Shown: positions 1 through 8,331 of the stretch, in pieces
Layout: each line of letters starts with the position of its first letter
Numbering within the stretch: position 1 is the stretch's first letter
NCBI GenBank assembly: GCA_022592435.1
Contig: JABYQS010000988.1
Span: 1-10,059, forward strand
Length of the DNA: 10,059 nt
DNA from: Cerioporus squamosus
Lineage: Eukaryota; Basidiomycota; Agaricomycetes; Polyporales; Polyporaceae
Reading direction: 5' to 3'
Notes under the pieces: generated by a model
What the model saw: the letters and a program-made list of their open reading frames with translations, nothing else
Database searches by the model: none
Told to the model about the DNA's origin: nothing
Translations under genes and position numbers: made by a program

Positions 1-99
1 GTCACAGCCACCTCCGAACCACCCCCCACGCCGACCTTCACGTATGAACGCGATGTATTGCCAGGAAAAAATACGCCAGGGACGAGAGAACAGGAGAGC

Positions 100-181
100 C
101 AGGGCCACCACGGGAGGACAGAGAGGGTTCAGAGGGCAGGAGGGCGGGACAGCAGGGGACGCAGGCGTGGCCCTTTATATG
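100..181 (-). promoter_or_regulatory. Probable core promoter of a minus-strand gene lying off the left edge
   Basis: Read on the minus strand, a canonical TATAAA (complement of 174-179, context ccATATAAAGGG) is followed by about 70 nt rich in C and T (roughly 165 down to 95), the arrangement usual at fungal transcription starts. No ATG follows on the minus strand before position 1, so the start codon would be outside the window and positions below about 150 would be 5'UTR. The sequence elements are seen; the existence and direction of the gene are inferred. Confidence 0.4.
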
Positions 182-607
182 GCGGGCGGGCCTCGAGTCA
201 GAGTCCTGGCCTTTTCGGGAAATCGAGTCATCCACGTGGGTTCCGTTGCGGCGGCGACCATGAGGCTCCCCGACGGCAGGCTGCGGTAACCCGTCGAGTC
301 CGGGTCCGGGCTCGACCCGGAGGTCCCTGCGCTGATTATTCTGCATAGTATCAGGATGAGGCGGGATGCCATCGCCTGCCTCTCAATGTTCATATCCTCT
401 CGCGGGGGTCGTCGCTGGCGGGACGGTTCGTGCCAATGATGCGCCCGTCGCTTGCCGAGGGCGGCGGGACCGAGGGTTTGCTGACCGCCATCGATGGCCG
501 TCTCATGAACCGAAAGCAATTCGACCGTTCGGGCCACCATGTGAGGCATGCATGGGCGAGAATACCTGCCATGCAGGCCTGGTCTCGCTGCGACTCCTCG
601 CTGGGGT
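182..607. other. GC-rich intergenic stretch without a supported gene
   Basis: Short open frames exist on both strands here (for example 366-701 plus and 175-549 minus), but none shows a recognisable domain, a convincing start context or intron boundaries. The only clear structure is a perfect 8-bp inverted repeat, tccgggtc at 299-306 and gacccgga at 314-321, with a 7-nt loop. A CCAAT pentamer lies near 433 on the plus strand. Confidence 0.4.
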
Positions 608-934
608 TCATTTGGCGGACGTTGAGTGGTTAACGTGTGTGCATCCCGGATCCGTCGCTGTGCTTATAGTGAGTGCACTTGGAAGCATGCCTACTCGATG
701 ATAGGTTGAGCACTGACATGCCTCGGTGTCAGCAGAAACCGTGCGAGGCTCACCATGCAATCCGAGTGGTAGAGGTACAAGACCACCGGGATAGTTGAAG
801 ACCATCTTGGCCAGATATCGACGTCCGATGATGACTCGGTGCGACGTCACGACCACCCCTCCAGATGGCCCAAACAGAAATACTCCGGCAACTTCCTCAT
901 CGTCGTACAGTCCTGCTCGGAACGCAACAGCAGA
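608..934 (-). pseudogene. Unidentified coding-like open frame, possible remnant of a decayed gene
   Basis: After a TAG at 937-935 the minus strand is open for about 108 codons to 608. The first half reads like protein, with segments such as GLYDDEEVAGVFLFGPSGG and VVVTSHRVIIGRRYLAK, then a Gly/Pro/Leu-rich piece ending LGLHG at a possible GTGAGC donor near 750. The same frame upstream reads ITFLRFSLLQ directly before the TAG (one base from a Gln codon), and further in-frame TGA and TAG codons lie between 935 and 1060. I recognise no family. It could be a broken gene, an exon of a gene whose other exons I cannot place, or a chance open frame. Little can be said beyond its composition. Confidence 0.25.
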
Positions 935-1477
935 CTATTGAAGCAGGGAGAATCGTAGGAAGGTAATGCCAGTGTCACCCTGGAACCAAAGCACTCAAGC
1001 TAGCACAGTAGCTGGCAGGCGGGCCCTCGAGTGTTCGCGGAGAAGGAGCTAGAGCGAGGTCATAGTTATAGAAGTGTAGGGTGGTGCTGCAGTAGGCGTC
1101 TCGGTGTAGTAGGCAACTTGCACCCACGTTCGTACGCATTTGCCCTCTCGGGACCTGCCCCTCAGCGAACTAAGGCCATGTCAGCTGCAATGAAATGCCC
1201 TAGGGTGGAGAGATATTCGCCACTCGGGACCACGACAGCAATGGGCTGGAGCTTCGAAGTGAGATGGCATCGCGGACGTTCGTCGAGGCGAGAACGGGCC
1301 TTCAAGGAATGAGGACTGGCCCAAGGGCAGTGTTATCCGAGAGAACAAAGTGATGAACCAATAGCATACCCAATTCGCATGTACCCGATGGTCCACGGAC
1401 CGCCTCAGAACCTATATGAGTGCGACGACATCAGCAATAAAGAAAACAAAGAGCAAATGAATGAGCAACGTACAACT
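935..1477. other. No intact gene; broken coding-like fragments on the minus strand
   Basis: Minus-strand frames contain short protein-like pieces (for example LQPIAVVVPSGEYLSTLGHF near 1250-1190 and AYYTETPTAAPPYTSITMTS near 1110-1050), but they lie in different frames and are separated by stops. The plus-strand frame 1031-1312 has no recognisable feature. An AATAAA lies on the plus strand at about 1436-1441, the wrong strand for the F-box gene that ends just to the right. I see no tRNA, repeat array or mobile element. Confidence 0.35.
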
Positions 1478-3219
1478 TCAGCCATTTACGACGGCAGCAT
1501 CTCCAGAGGCCGAGTTTGCCCATGCTCGCCTCCCCTTGAATCTCGGCGCGCGAGCGTCCGCATCATCATATCGAGTTCGTCCTCGCGGATCAAGTTGAAG
1601 CAGGCGAGTAGCTGTCCGACCATTCGCCAACGCTCCTGCCTCTCGTTCTCCTGACTCGGTGTCCAAGTCGAAGAATTGTCCATACGTCAGGTCATCTTCG
1701 CCCCCGCCCACAACTCTGGGAAAGTGCCGCGCAAGGTATGCCGCTACCAACTGCGGGCGGGCCACAGGAGAATATCCGACGCCAGGCTTCCTCACGCTGG
1801 AAGGATAATCTCGGGGAGGGAGTGCACCTTTGATGTTGTCTAGCGAGATTTGCTGGGACCCGTTGAATGCTACGGACAGGGTGTGCAGATTGGAGTGTTG
1901 CACAAATGGTGCGAGGGCGGACATTGACGGGAGCGTGTCGTGGATGCAATCTTCGCAGTCAGCAAGGCTGAGCGTGCGGAGGAGAGGGAAGGGGTGGGCG
2001 ATCTTGAGATAGCATGCGTCGTCAAGAGCATATCGGCATGGCAAAGTCAGCCTGAGATCAATGAGCTTGGAGAAAATGAAGAGGCTCTCTAGGTGATCTG
2101 GACGGGCAACTAAGCCCATTTGCATTGCACCCTCGGGGTAGAAGTCGTCTCTTGAGCATATCTCCAGAACGCGCAGAGAGGAGGGGGAAAACTGCTGGCG
2201 GACAGATTGGAACAGAGCCGGTATGTCGGACTGCTCCGGAGAATCCGTGATTTCCAGATGCGCGCTCTCCACATTCTCCAATGTTGCGATCGCGCTGAAG
2301 GTGATGTACGTACGCGCCGTTGTCATCAGAATGAGCTGGCGAAGCGCAGGGAAAGCGTTCGGTGTGAGCTTCTCGGACCATGTGGAGCGAGGCGAGAGAC
2401 TGGCTTCGAGCACTTGCAGCTTGGGGAGTCTTGCCAGTGCGCAGATCATCGTCTGAACGATGGGGACACCGCGGAAGCGGACTGTCGTGAAGTTCGGCAG
2501 GTTGTGTGGTTCGAATGCGCCGTCGTGCGAGAGTACACAGCCACGAACTGCATACAGCATCCTATATCCAGCCACTCCAACCTGGAGACACTCCAACATG
2601 GGGAATCGGCCAGCAATCTCGGCGAGCGCAGCTTGCGGACGCTGTTCAGGCTTTTCAGCGTTCAAGCGAGACCCCCACTGAAGGCCAGAGTCCAAATCCC
2701 GCACTTGCGAGCCCATCAGCGCGAAGGTGTCGCGGAGATGCTTGTCCCCGATCGACATGCAGTTTCACTCGAAATCCCGCATCCTCGGCAGCACAACTTG
2801 TACGGGCCGCGATGCAACCATGGTTGCGAGTGACTCGGGATGGATCCTCTGATAGTCGTAGTTCTCGCCCCAGTATCCGCAAAAACCTATCATGTTGACG
2901 TGTTGCGAGTAGTACAGGAAGCGCTGCCAATCTTGTGTTGGAGTGCTCGAGTCAACGTCGGTCGTGGTCTCCTGTAGTGAGCCTCTTAAATGCAGAGTTC
3001 AGAACGACATACCAGCTCCTGGCCCGCAATTGTCCATGCATCCACCGGAAAGCACTTCACAAGAGGTAGAAGATCGTCAAGGACATCCCATAGCTCCCGA
3101 ACCGCCGGTTCGTGTATGGACTTGCAGGTCCTGACGAGTGCGGCCAATGATGCCGCGTCACCCCGTACAAATGCGCAGATCTGACGGACGAATTCTTGGA
3201 TTGTGAGTGCTCTGTGCAT
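1478..3219 (-). pseudogene. F-box / leucine-rich-repeat protein gene, probably inactivated (in-frame TGA plus 3' frameshift)
   Basis: Exon 1 (3219-3013, 69 codons) starts MHRALTIQEF and encodes an F-box-like head: ICAF, SLAALVRTCK, ELW, PLVKCFPVDAW. F-box proteins normally recruit substrates to SCF ubiquitin ligases through Skp1. A GTATGT...CTCACTACAG intron (3012-2972, 41 nt) follows at phase 0. Exon 2 opens with a conserved-looking segment (QDWQRFLYYS), but TGA at 2767-2765 interrupts it after MRDFE. The same frame then runs on from NCMSIGDK for more than 350 codons of LRR-like sequence (LPKLQVLEAS, LRVLEICSRD, LIDLRLTL, LHTLSVAF). The TGA is one base from TGG, which would give EWNC. Near 1690-1683 the likely native frame shifts to one reading DNSSTWTPSQENERQERW and ending at 1486. 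The uninterrupted product would be only 137 residues. Alternative: a weak in-frame 63-nt intron (GTACAA...ACAAG) could remove the stop. Confidence 0.7.
2972..3012 (-). other. Intron of the minus-strand F-box gene
   Basis: A 41-nt intron with GTATGT donor, CTCAC branch-like motif and CTACAG acceptor. It interrupts at phase 0 just after the DAW..xGQEL segment. The F-box remnant on the plus strand has an intron at the same place and phase (9394-9455), which supports both calls. It is shorter than the other introns in the window. Confidence 0.6.
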
Positions 3220-3686
3220 GATCTGAGACAGTGCGATGCCTGAATGCACGAAGAAAGAAGAGAGAAAACGACATAGTACGCACTCCAGACGTAGACGAAG
3301 TAAACGGACACGGAGGGAGCCGCGCATCCGTGGACTCGCGACCCCCACGGTTCACCGGGCCGTGACCGGCTCAAACGCTAACCTCACGGCGTCTTTGCGG
3401 CGTCTCTCCCTGAACTTGGTCGCAGGCCATAAAACCCTCACGTCTGCGTAATGTATTCCGCAAGCAAGGGAACATTGACAGCTGGATAACCAGATTAAGA
3501 CGAGTCCATTGTGAAAACGCATTCGAGGAGATGAATCCTCCGTAAGTACTTACATGCTTGCAATCGAGGAGGTTGGTCCTCCGTACATGCAGCCGTGATG
3601 AGTCCCTGGTAGAAAACTTACACATGCTAGTACATAGTGAAGTTGAATTCAACCGTGTCCATCCAAGTCGCTCCGAGTCCGTTTCC
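3220..3686. other. Intergenic: F-box 5' region and methyltransferase 3' region
   Basis: No gene is supported. Upstream of the F-box ATG the minus strand is pyrimidine-rich (about 3266-3243, ttttctctcttctttcttcg), as expected for a start region, but no clear TATA box is visible. The methyltransferase 3' end has no AATAAA in the first 150 nt after its stop. The stretch also holds the short repeats listed for 3524-3585. Confidence 0.4.
3524..3585. repeat. Imperfect 21-bp direct repeat with a 12-bp perfect palindrome between the copies
   Basis: The copies at 3524-3544 and 3565-3585 share 17 of 21 bases (cgaggag....tcctccgta). Each can form a small ggag/ctcc hairpin. The first overlaps gtaagtacttac (3542-3553), a perfect palindrome that presents a consensus splice donor GTAAGT on both strands. 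It lies just 3' of the methyltransferase stop; function unknown. Confidence 0.5.
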
Positions 3687-4499
3687 TCAAACCTTCGCAA
3701 TCAACTCTCCGTGGATCAAAGTGAACCAAGCGTCCTCATCGGCGCCCCACCTCCGCCATACCTCCGCAACCTTCTCGAGCCCCTCCTGGGTATAGACTCC
3801 GGCCTTCTGCGCGGTCGACGCGAAGTTCGAGGACAGCGTGCGCTCCGCCCAAATTTCGCTCCACCACTTCCGCTCCTCCGGGGTCCAGTAGCACCACGTA
3901 CCAGCGGACAGTGTCAGGCTCTCGGCGGGGTACCCAGCCTTCTTCGCCCAGACGTGCAGGCGACGCCCGGCATCAGGCTCCCCGCCGTTCGCGCGAGCGA
4001 CCTTTATGTACCCCTGACGCCACTCCTCCATGCCCTCGAGCTGAGGCCACCACGCCATCCCGGAGAAGTCGGTCTCGCGAGTGGCGACAATGCCGCCGGG
4101 CTTCGCAACGCGACGCATCTCGCGAAGGACTTGGATTGGGTCCCCGACGTGCTGAAGGACTTGGTGCGCGTGTACGACGTCGAAGGTGGCGTCAGGGAAG
4201 GGGAGAGCGAGGGCATCGCCGGGAGTGAAGGTGATGTTAGTGACACCGCGTTCCTCGGCGTTCTTGCGTGCGGTCTCGAGTACCGCGGGGACGTCGAGGC
4301 CGGTGACATGTCCCTCGGGGACATAATTAGCGGCGAGATCAGCGCTTATGGTACCTGGACCACAGCCGACGTCGAGGACGGTCATGTTGGGCTTCAGGTA
4401 GGGTATGAGGTACGCGGCTGAGTTCTGAACCGTGCGCCAGCTATGAGAACGCAGGACCGACGCGTGGTGACCATGGGTATAGACGGTTTGTTGCGACAT
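3687..4499 (-). CDS. Class I SAM-dependent methyltransferase (UbiE/Methyltransf_11-like)
   Basis: Complete intronless frame of 270 residues from ATG 4499-4497 to TGA 3689-3687. It shows the Rossmann-fold SAM-binding motifs in order: motif I VLDVGCGPGT (41-50), the acidic strand-2 end GLDV (67-70), GDALALPF (94-101) followed by the motif II region DATFDVVHAHQVLQHV (103-118), and motif III VAKPGGIVATRETDF (131-145). These place it with small-molecule C- or O-methyltransferases of the UbiE/COQ5-like superfamily. The substrate cannot be read from the sequence. The C-terminal third is rich in Trp and charged residues and probably forms the substrate lid. No signal peptide or membrane segment is seen, so it is likely cytosolic. 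The length is normal and nothing is broken. The neighbours do not suggest a biosynthetic cluster. The long plus-strand frame over it is an antisense shadow. Confidence 0.92.
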   Translation of the reverse strand: MSQQTVYTHGHHASVLRSHSWRTVQNSAAYLIPYLKPNMTVLDVGCGPGTISADLAANYVPEGHVTGLDVPAVLETARKNAEERGVTNITFTPGDALALPFPDATFDVVHAHQVLQHVGDPIQVLREMRRVAKPGGIVATRETDFSGMAWWPQLEGMEEWRQGYIKVARANGGEPDAGRRLHVWAKKAGYPAESLTLSAGTWCYWTPEERKWWSEIWAERTLSSNFASTAQKAGVYTQEGLEKVAEVWRRWGADEDAWFTLIHGELIAKV

Positions 4500-4660
4500 T
4501 GTTATCTACTGTGGGTGATGATGTGAGTATATTGCAATGAGGTGGAAGTCTGGACATGCGCGAAGGGAACATCCCCTGCAACGAACTCACCGTTCCTGTA
4601 AGGTCCTGAAGATAGATATGGGGATTCATGCCTGTCACCTTGGAGAAGTGGTTATATACA
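4500..4660 (-). promoter_or_regulatory. Methyltransferase core promoter, 5'UTR intron and short upstream ORF
   Basis: On the minus strand, TATATAA (4658-4652) is followed by a leader. A GTGAGT donor at 4590 and a CACCCACAG acceptor ending at 4509 enclose a likely 82-nt intron with an ACTCAC branch-like motif; only nine bases separate it from the ATG. If transcription starts far enough upstream, an ATG at 4629 begins a 13-codon upstream ORF whose TAG stop comes directly after the splice junction (4508-4506). The TATA box and splice motifs are seen; use of the intron and uORF is inferred. Confidence 0.5.
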
Positions 4661-5226
4661 TCCCTCTTATGGTTTGGCCGATCGACCATCGATCTTTCGG
4701 CCGATGAGTCACTTTCTCGGACATCAATATGCAGTACATATGACTCCTTTGGAATAAGCTCTCAAGCTTCTCTGATCATGAGACACGCAATGCATATGTA
4801 TCACTGCCAGGCAGTGCAATCTCATGCGAGACAGAACACCAGAAGGCACTCTGGCCGCTGTGCCATGCCACTGGTCGCGGTGTGGTTCTCTGAGCTTGCT
4901 CTGAGCGGGGATAGTGGTAACATAGCCCGACAGGCATCTCGTCCAGACCGCCGTTACTAAGAATAGCACAGGGCAACCTCATTGGGAACACCAACACAAG
5001 AAACCCACCCAATAAGTCGAACACGGAAAGTGGATCGCAACGACGGCGCAGGATCCTAGCCGGATAAGCGAACTCTATCATGAGCGGTGCCGTAGATTGA
5101 GAAGCCTGCGAAGCGCATTCCTCATGAAACGCGGCGCCTCGTATTGCACATTGTATACAGCTGCGAGCCATGGCGAAGGACCCTGAGGAGGAGGCCAGAG
5201 GCTTGGCTGGTTCAACTCACCGGAAT
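4661..5226. other. Intergenic stretch with no supported gene
   Basis: Open frames on the minus strand (up to 131 codons at 4776-5171) show no known domain. A GTGAGT...CCTCCTCAG pair (about 5219-5182, 38 nt) resembles an intron but joins no convincing coding sequence. Small structures are a near-palindrome cactgcc-a-ggcagtg at 4802-4816 and the heptamer ggccgat repeated near 4676 and 4700. No RNA gene or mobile element is recognised. Confidence 0.35.
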
Positions 5227-5600
5227 TCATTGAAGTGAGAGAGCATTCCAGGCCGGCGCGATGGTACGCTCGCCGAGAGACGGGCCCGTGGACTTCGTCT
5301 GAAAAATCGTGGTGTACCTGTACTGTCGATGCGGTCCTACAGTGCGTTCCCAGCGTATCGGTGTGTGGCATACAGAGCACTAGTTACTTAGATTCACACC
5401 GGAAGTATATGACTGGTAGCAGCAGCTTGCGAACTTACTGTAGATAAGATTTCTTCAGTGGACCAGAGGCAGTAGTCATACTCTTGAGGGCACATGTACA
5501 AACAGACTTCAGATTGAGCTCGAATATTCAGTGCGAAGACGAGGACCAGCTGCAGAGGAAGGTTTGGTGGACGTGTATGCTGCAGGCTGGGAAGGGGCAT
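5227..5600 (-). CDS. Candidate small two-exon gene, Cys-rich, unknown function
   Basis: A spliced minus-strand frame can be drawn: exon A 5600-5439 (54 codons from ATG), a 59-nt intron 5438-5380 with GTAAGT donor and ACTAG acceptor, and exon B 5379-5227 ending in TGA. The joined product is 104 residues. It starts MPLPSLQHTRPP, has a hydrophobic run LPLQLVLVFALNI (residues about 15-27) that could be a late signal or membrane anchor, and carries closely placed cysteines around the junction (CLYMC, YC, then CSVCH), a spacing that could bind metal. It lies head to head with the RhoGAP gene. I recognise no family, and short spliced frames of this size arise by chance, so confidence is low. Confidence 0.25.
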
Positions 5601-5799
5601 GTTGAAGACGCTGGTACGGTGTATCGGCCTTCTCGGCGTGACTCTCTTAGTCTACCCAGGGTGCATGTCATGTGTGACACTCACGCTTTGCGAGTCTTCG
5701 CCACCGCGAAGCCAATTCGTGTTCCCGTTCCTCCACCTGCATCCGGTGCTGCTTGTCCTCACCTCAGAATCCCCTTCGCTTCAATCTGTATTGGAAACC
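5601..5799 (+). promoter_or_regulatory. RhoGAP gene promoter and 5'UTR
   Basis: A CCAAT element sits at 5712-5716, followed by a strongly pyrimidine-rich leader (5725-5790) and a good start context, gaaaccATGcc, at 5800. The reading frame stays open upstream to an ATG at 5599, but the extra 67 residues are hydrophobic and unlike the family; the usual MPPNPLTLKQRL start at 5800 is preferred. A cctcacctcag at about 5757-5767 could be a 5'UTR intron acceptor. Confidence 0.45.
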
Positions 5800-8314
5800 A
5801 TGCCTCCGAACCCACTCACACTGAAACAACGACTGGCAGCGCTGTCCGCGAATATCAACTCTCCTTCAGGCTCGCGCTCACACACTTTCGACACCCCTCC
5901 CGACTCTCCCGTAACAAGCAAGCGCAAGATGTTCTTCAAGCAACCATTTGGAAGGTCACCAATCTCAGAGGCTGAACCCGGAGAGTATCATGGGCAGGAG
6001 AGGATACAGGAGGTCATGAACAGATTGATATTTCAGGCAGGAGTGGACTACGAGTGCGTGCCTTACTTCATCCGCGTACTCACAGTCTGAATGTAACGCT
6101 TCTAGGACACGACCCATGTACGTGCCCACAACCTTCGACTATGCAAGGCATTGGTTGATATAGACCCCAGGATTGTGATGTGTGCGTCTGCAATGCCCGA
6201 CCCGCGAGAAGTCTCGTATGACCTGCTGCTGGTGTGAGTACCGTATGGTTGCGTCACGATTGCCGTAATGACGCCTTCTCAGCCGTATTTTGTCATATCT
6301 TGACCTATATGGTGCGTAGCTCAACCACATCCCGGTACATGTGTCCCTCGGGCCTCAACCGACGTCGTAGTTGAGTCCGACTACACCGTCGTATTCCTCG
6401 CTGCTGGAAACCGACACACGCCCGGCTGGAACTGGGTATGGAAGGCCTATCGCAGTTTGAGTCGGAAGTATCGCAAGAATCTCAAGCGGCTGGTACGCAC
6501 GTTGTCTTCGTTCTTGCGCAGCTGACTGACAGAGGGGCAGTATGTTGTGCATTCAAATTTTTTCACGAAGAGTAAGGAGATGTCCTTTTCCTTCTGTTTA
6601 GCTGACCTCATTCCCACTTCAGTGTTATTCTCGCTGGCTGGCGCCATCATTAGGTAGGAGACAATGCTCGCTCTGCTGCAGTCGGTCCTAACCGGAGCAG
6701 TCCCAAGTTCTTCCGCAAGATAACTTATATCAATACCCTTTCCGAATTGGCATACCACGTCCCCCTGACGCAAATAGACATACCCCCGCCCGTATACCAG
6801 TAAGCGCTGTCCCGGCCTCATTCCCATTCGAGTCTCGGTTGCTCAATCCCCGCGCAGAGAGAATCTCAAGCATGAGAGACAAATCAATCTACCGGTCATG
6901 ACTCGGTCAAACCTCTTCGGCGTCCCGCTCGAGGAACTCATGGGATTCGACGGCGAGAAAGGAGGCCTCCCACGCGTGGTGAAGGATTGCATACAATACC
7001 TCCGCTCTACAGGTGAGACCCTGGGATGCATGCGCATCATTGTGGTCATACTTCCCTGCTGACATCTGACTAGGTTTACACGACGAGGGCTTGTTCCGAC
7101 GGTCCCCCAACTCCGTGCTGCTGAAGCAGGCAGTACAAGCATATGACCGAGGTGCGTCCCCACGTTAACTCCCGGCTTGGATAGCAGCCGCTCACAGCGA
7201 GAAGGGCATGTCGTCTCGCTCGAGACTTTCGGCGACCCTCACCTAGCCGCCGTCTTGCTGAAGAAATACCTTCATGACCTGCCTGAACCCGTCTTCCCGG
7301 AGAGGCTATATCCCATCATCCGCAAAAGCCCGATGCCCACCGACGACCCGAACGACATGTCCGCTATCATGTACATTCGCGAAACCCTGCTTCCCGAACT
7401 GCCACCTTGTGTTTATATCCTTCTGAGCAATGTTCTCCGTAAGTCATCCTCGATCGTGCCCTGACCTTGCTCTGACACACAAGTACTTAGACCTGCTGTA
7501 TGAGGTACAGCTACGGTCCGCATCGAATCGTATGGATGCACACAACCTCACGGTTGTGATATGTCCCAACCTCGTCTCGAGTTCAAATCCCATGCGTGAC
7601 GTCATGATGTGCTCTGCGCCAAATGCGCCCACACTCTTCGATGCTGCGCGCGCAGCGTCGAGCACAAACCTCGCAGCCCATGCGCAGCCGCAGTCCACAT
7701 CTACGTCTAATCCCGCCGCACTAACCGAGGGCAAGACGACACTGGGCATGGTCATCAAGCTCTGCATCCAGCGTTACTACGAGGTCTTTGACGAGGTCCC
7801 CGACCGCAGTGAGGCGCTCGCGCAAGAGATCGTCCACCCTCCAAATCCGTTCGCTGACCTCGGCTCGCCCGGGAGCCCGTCCCTGAACAACCGCGACAGC
7901 GCGCTGCTGGACGACGACGACATTGACGACGCGATGCTCGTCATGCCTCTTGGGCCGAATACCCCCAATCGCTTCTCCGGGGGTGGCGGCACAGGGGGCT
8001 CGAGCACGTTCCGCCCACAACATCGCACGACACAGTCGAGAGACGCAACCGCACGATCAACCCACACGGCGTTCGGAAATGGCGGCGGGCCTCCCAGCGC
8101 GTACGCCACGGTGAACAAGGCGCGGTCGACGATCAGCATCGAGCGCGGGAACCCTGCGAGGAAGGGCTCGATTGCGCTGGGGCGGGGCACGGCGAGGGGG
8201 AAGAGCGCGGGCGCAGGCGTACAGGCGATTGGGATCACCGCAGAGGGGTTCTTCAGTGCCCCAGATGCCCCGCCGGTCCCGACGCTGCCATCACATGCGC
8301 AGAGCGGGAGGTGA
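5800..8314 (+). CDS. Rho GTPase-activating protein with N-terminal CRAL-TRIO/Sec14-like domain (p50RhoGAP/Ecm25 type)
   Basis: Twelve exons, 5800-6053, 6106-6117, 6171-6233, 6283-6311, 6371-6492, 6541-6571, 6623-6653, 6701-6799, 6858-7012, 7074-7151, 7205-7438 and 7491-8314, total 1932 nt: 643 residues plus stop. All eleven introns (47-61 nt) have GT/AG ends. Residues about 85-213 form a Sec14-like module (SDYTVVFLAAG, WKAYRSLSRKYRKNLK, YVVHS, SPKFFRK, LTQIDIPP), close in pattern to p50RhoGAP, where it contacts lipid or small GTPases. Residues about 233-400 are the RhoGAP domain: GLPRVVKDCIQYL, EGLFRRS with arginine finger R274, LLKKYLHDLPEPVFP (309-323), and NLTVVICPNL with N388 and N396. 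It should switch off Rho/Cdc42-type GTPases controlling actin and polarity. KTTLGMVIKLCIQRYYEVFD follows. The last ~170 residues are disordered, with an acidic DDDDIDD run. All catalytic landmarks are present. Confidence 0.93.
6106..6117 (+). other. 12-nt microexon of the RhoGAP gene
   Basis: The sequence gacacgacccat lies between a TTCTAG acceptor (6105) and a GTACGT donor (6118). It restores the frame from ...DY(E) through ETRP to (M)IVMCASAMPDP. Without it the flanking exons still join in frame but lose a stretch that follows the family pattern (DYETRPM). Both flanking introns are 52-53 nt. Confidence 0.75.
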
Positions 8315-8331
8315 TGACGGTCTTCAGTCTC

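Noticed and set aside
2759..2821. In-frame 63-nt intron that would remove the TGA of the minus-strand F-box gene
   Set aside because: The GTACAA donor is weak, no good branch motif is visible, and it would delete the family-like LPRMRDFE(W)NC segment. It is kept only as an alternative to test.
2207..2833. Plus-strand frame of 208 codons opposite the F-box/LRR exon
   Set aside because: Antisense shadow of the LRR region; Arg/Cys/His-rich composition with no recognisable motif.
3558..4421. Long plus-strand open frame of 287 codons over the methyltransferase
   Set aside because: It is the antisense shadow of the methyltransferase coding frame. Its Arg/Gly/Leu-rich sequence has no domain, while the minus strand carries every SAM-binding motif.
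5599..5799. N-terminal extension of RhoGAP from the ATG at 5599
   Set aside because: The added 67 residues are hydrophobic and Ser/Pro/Leu-rich with no family similarity. The ATG at 5800 has a better context and begins the expected MPPNPLTLKQRL sequence after a pyrimidine-rich leader.
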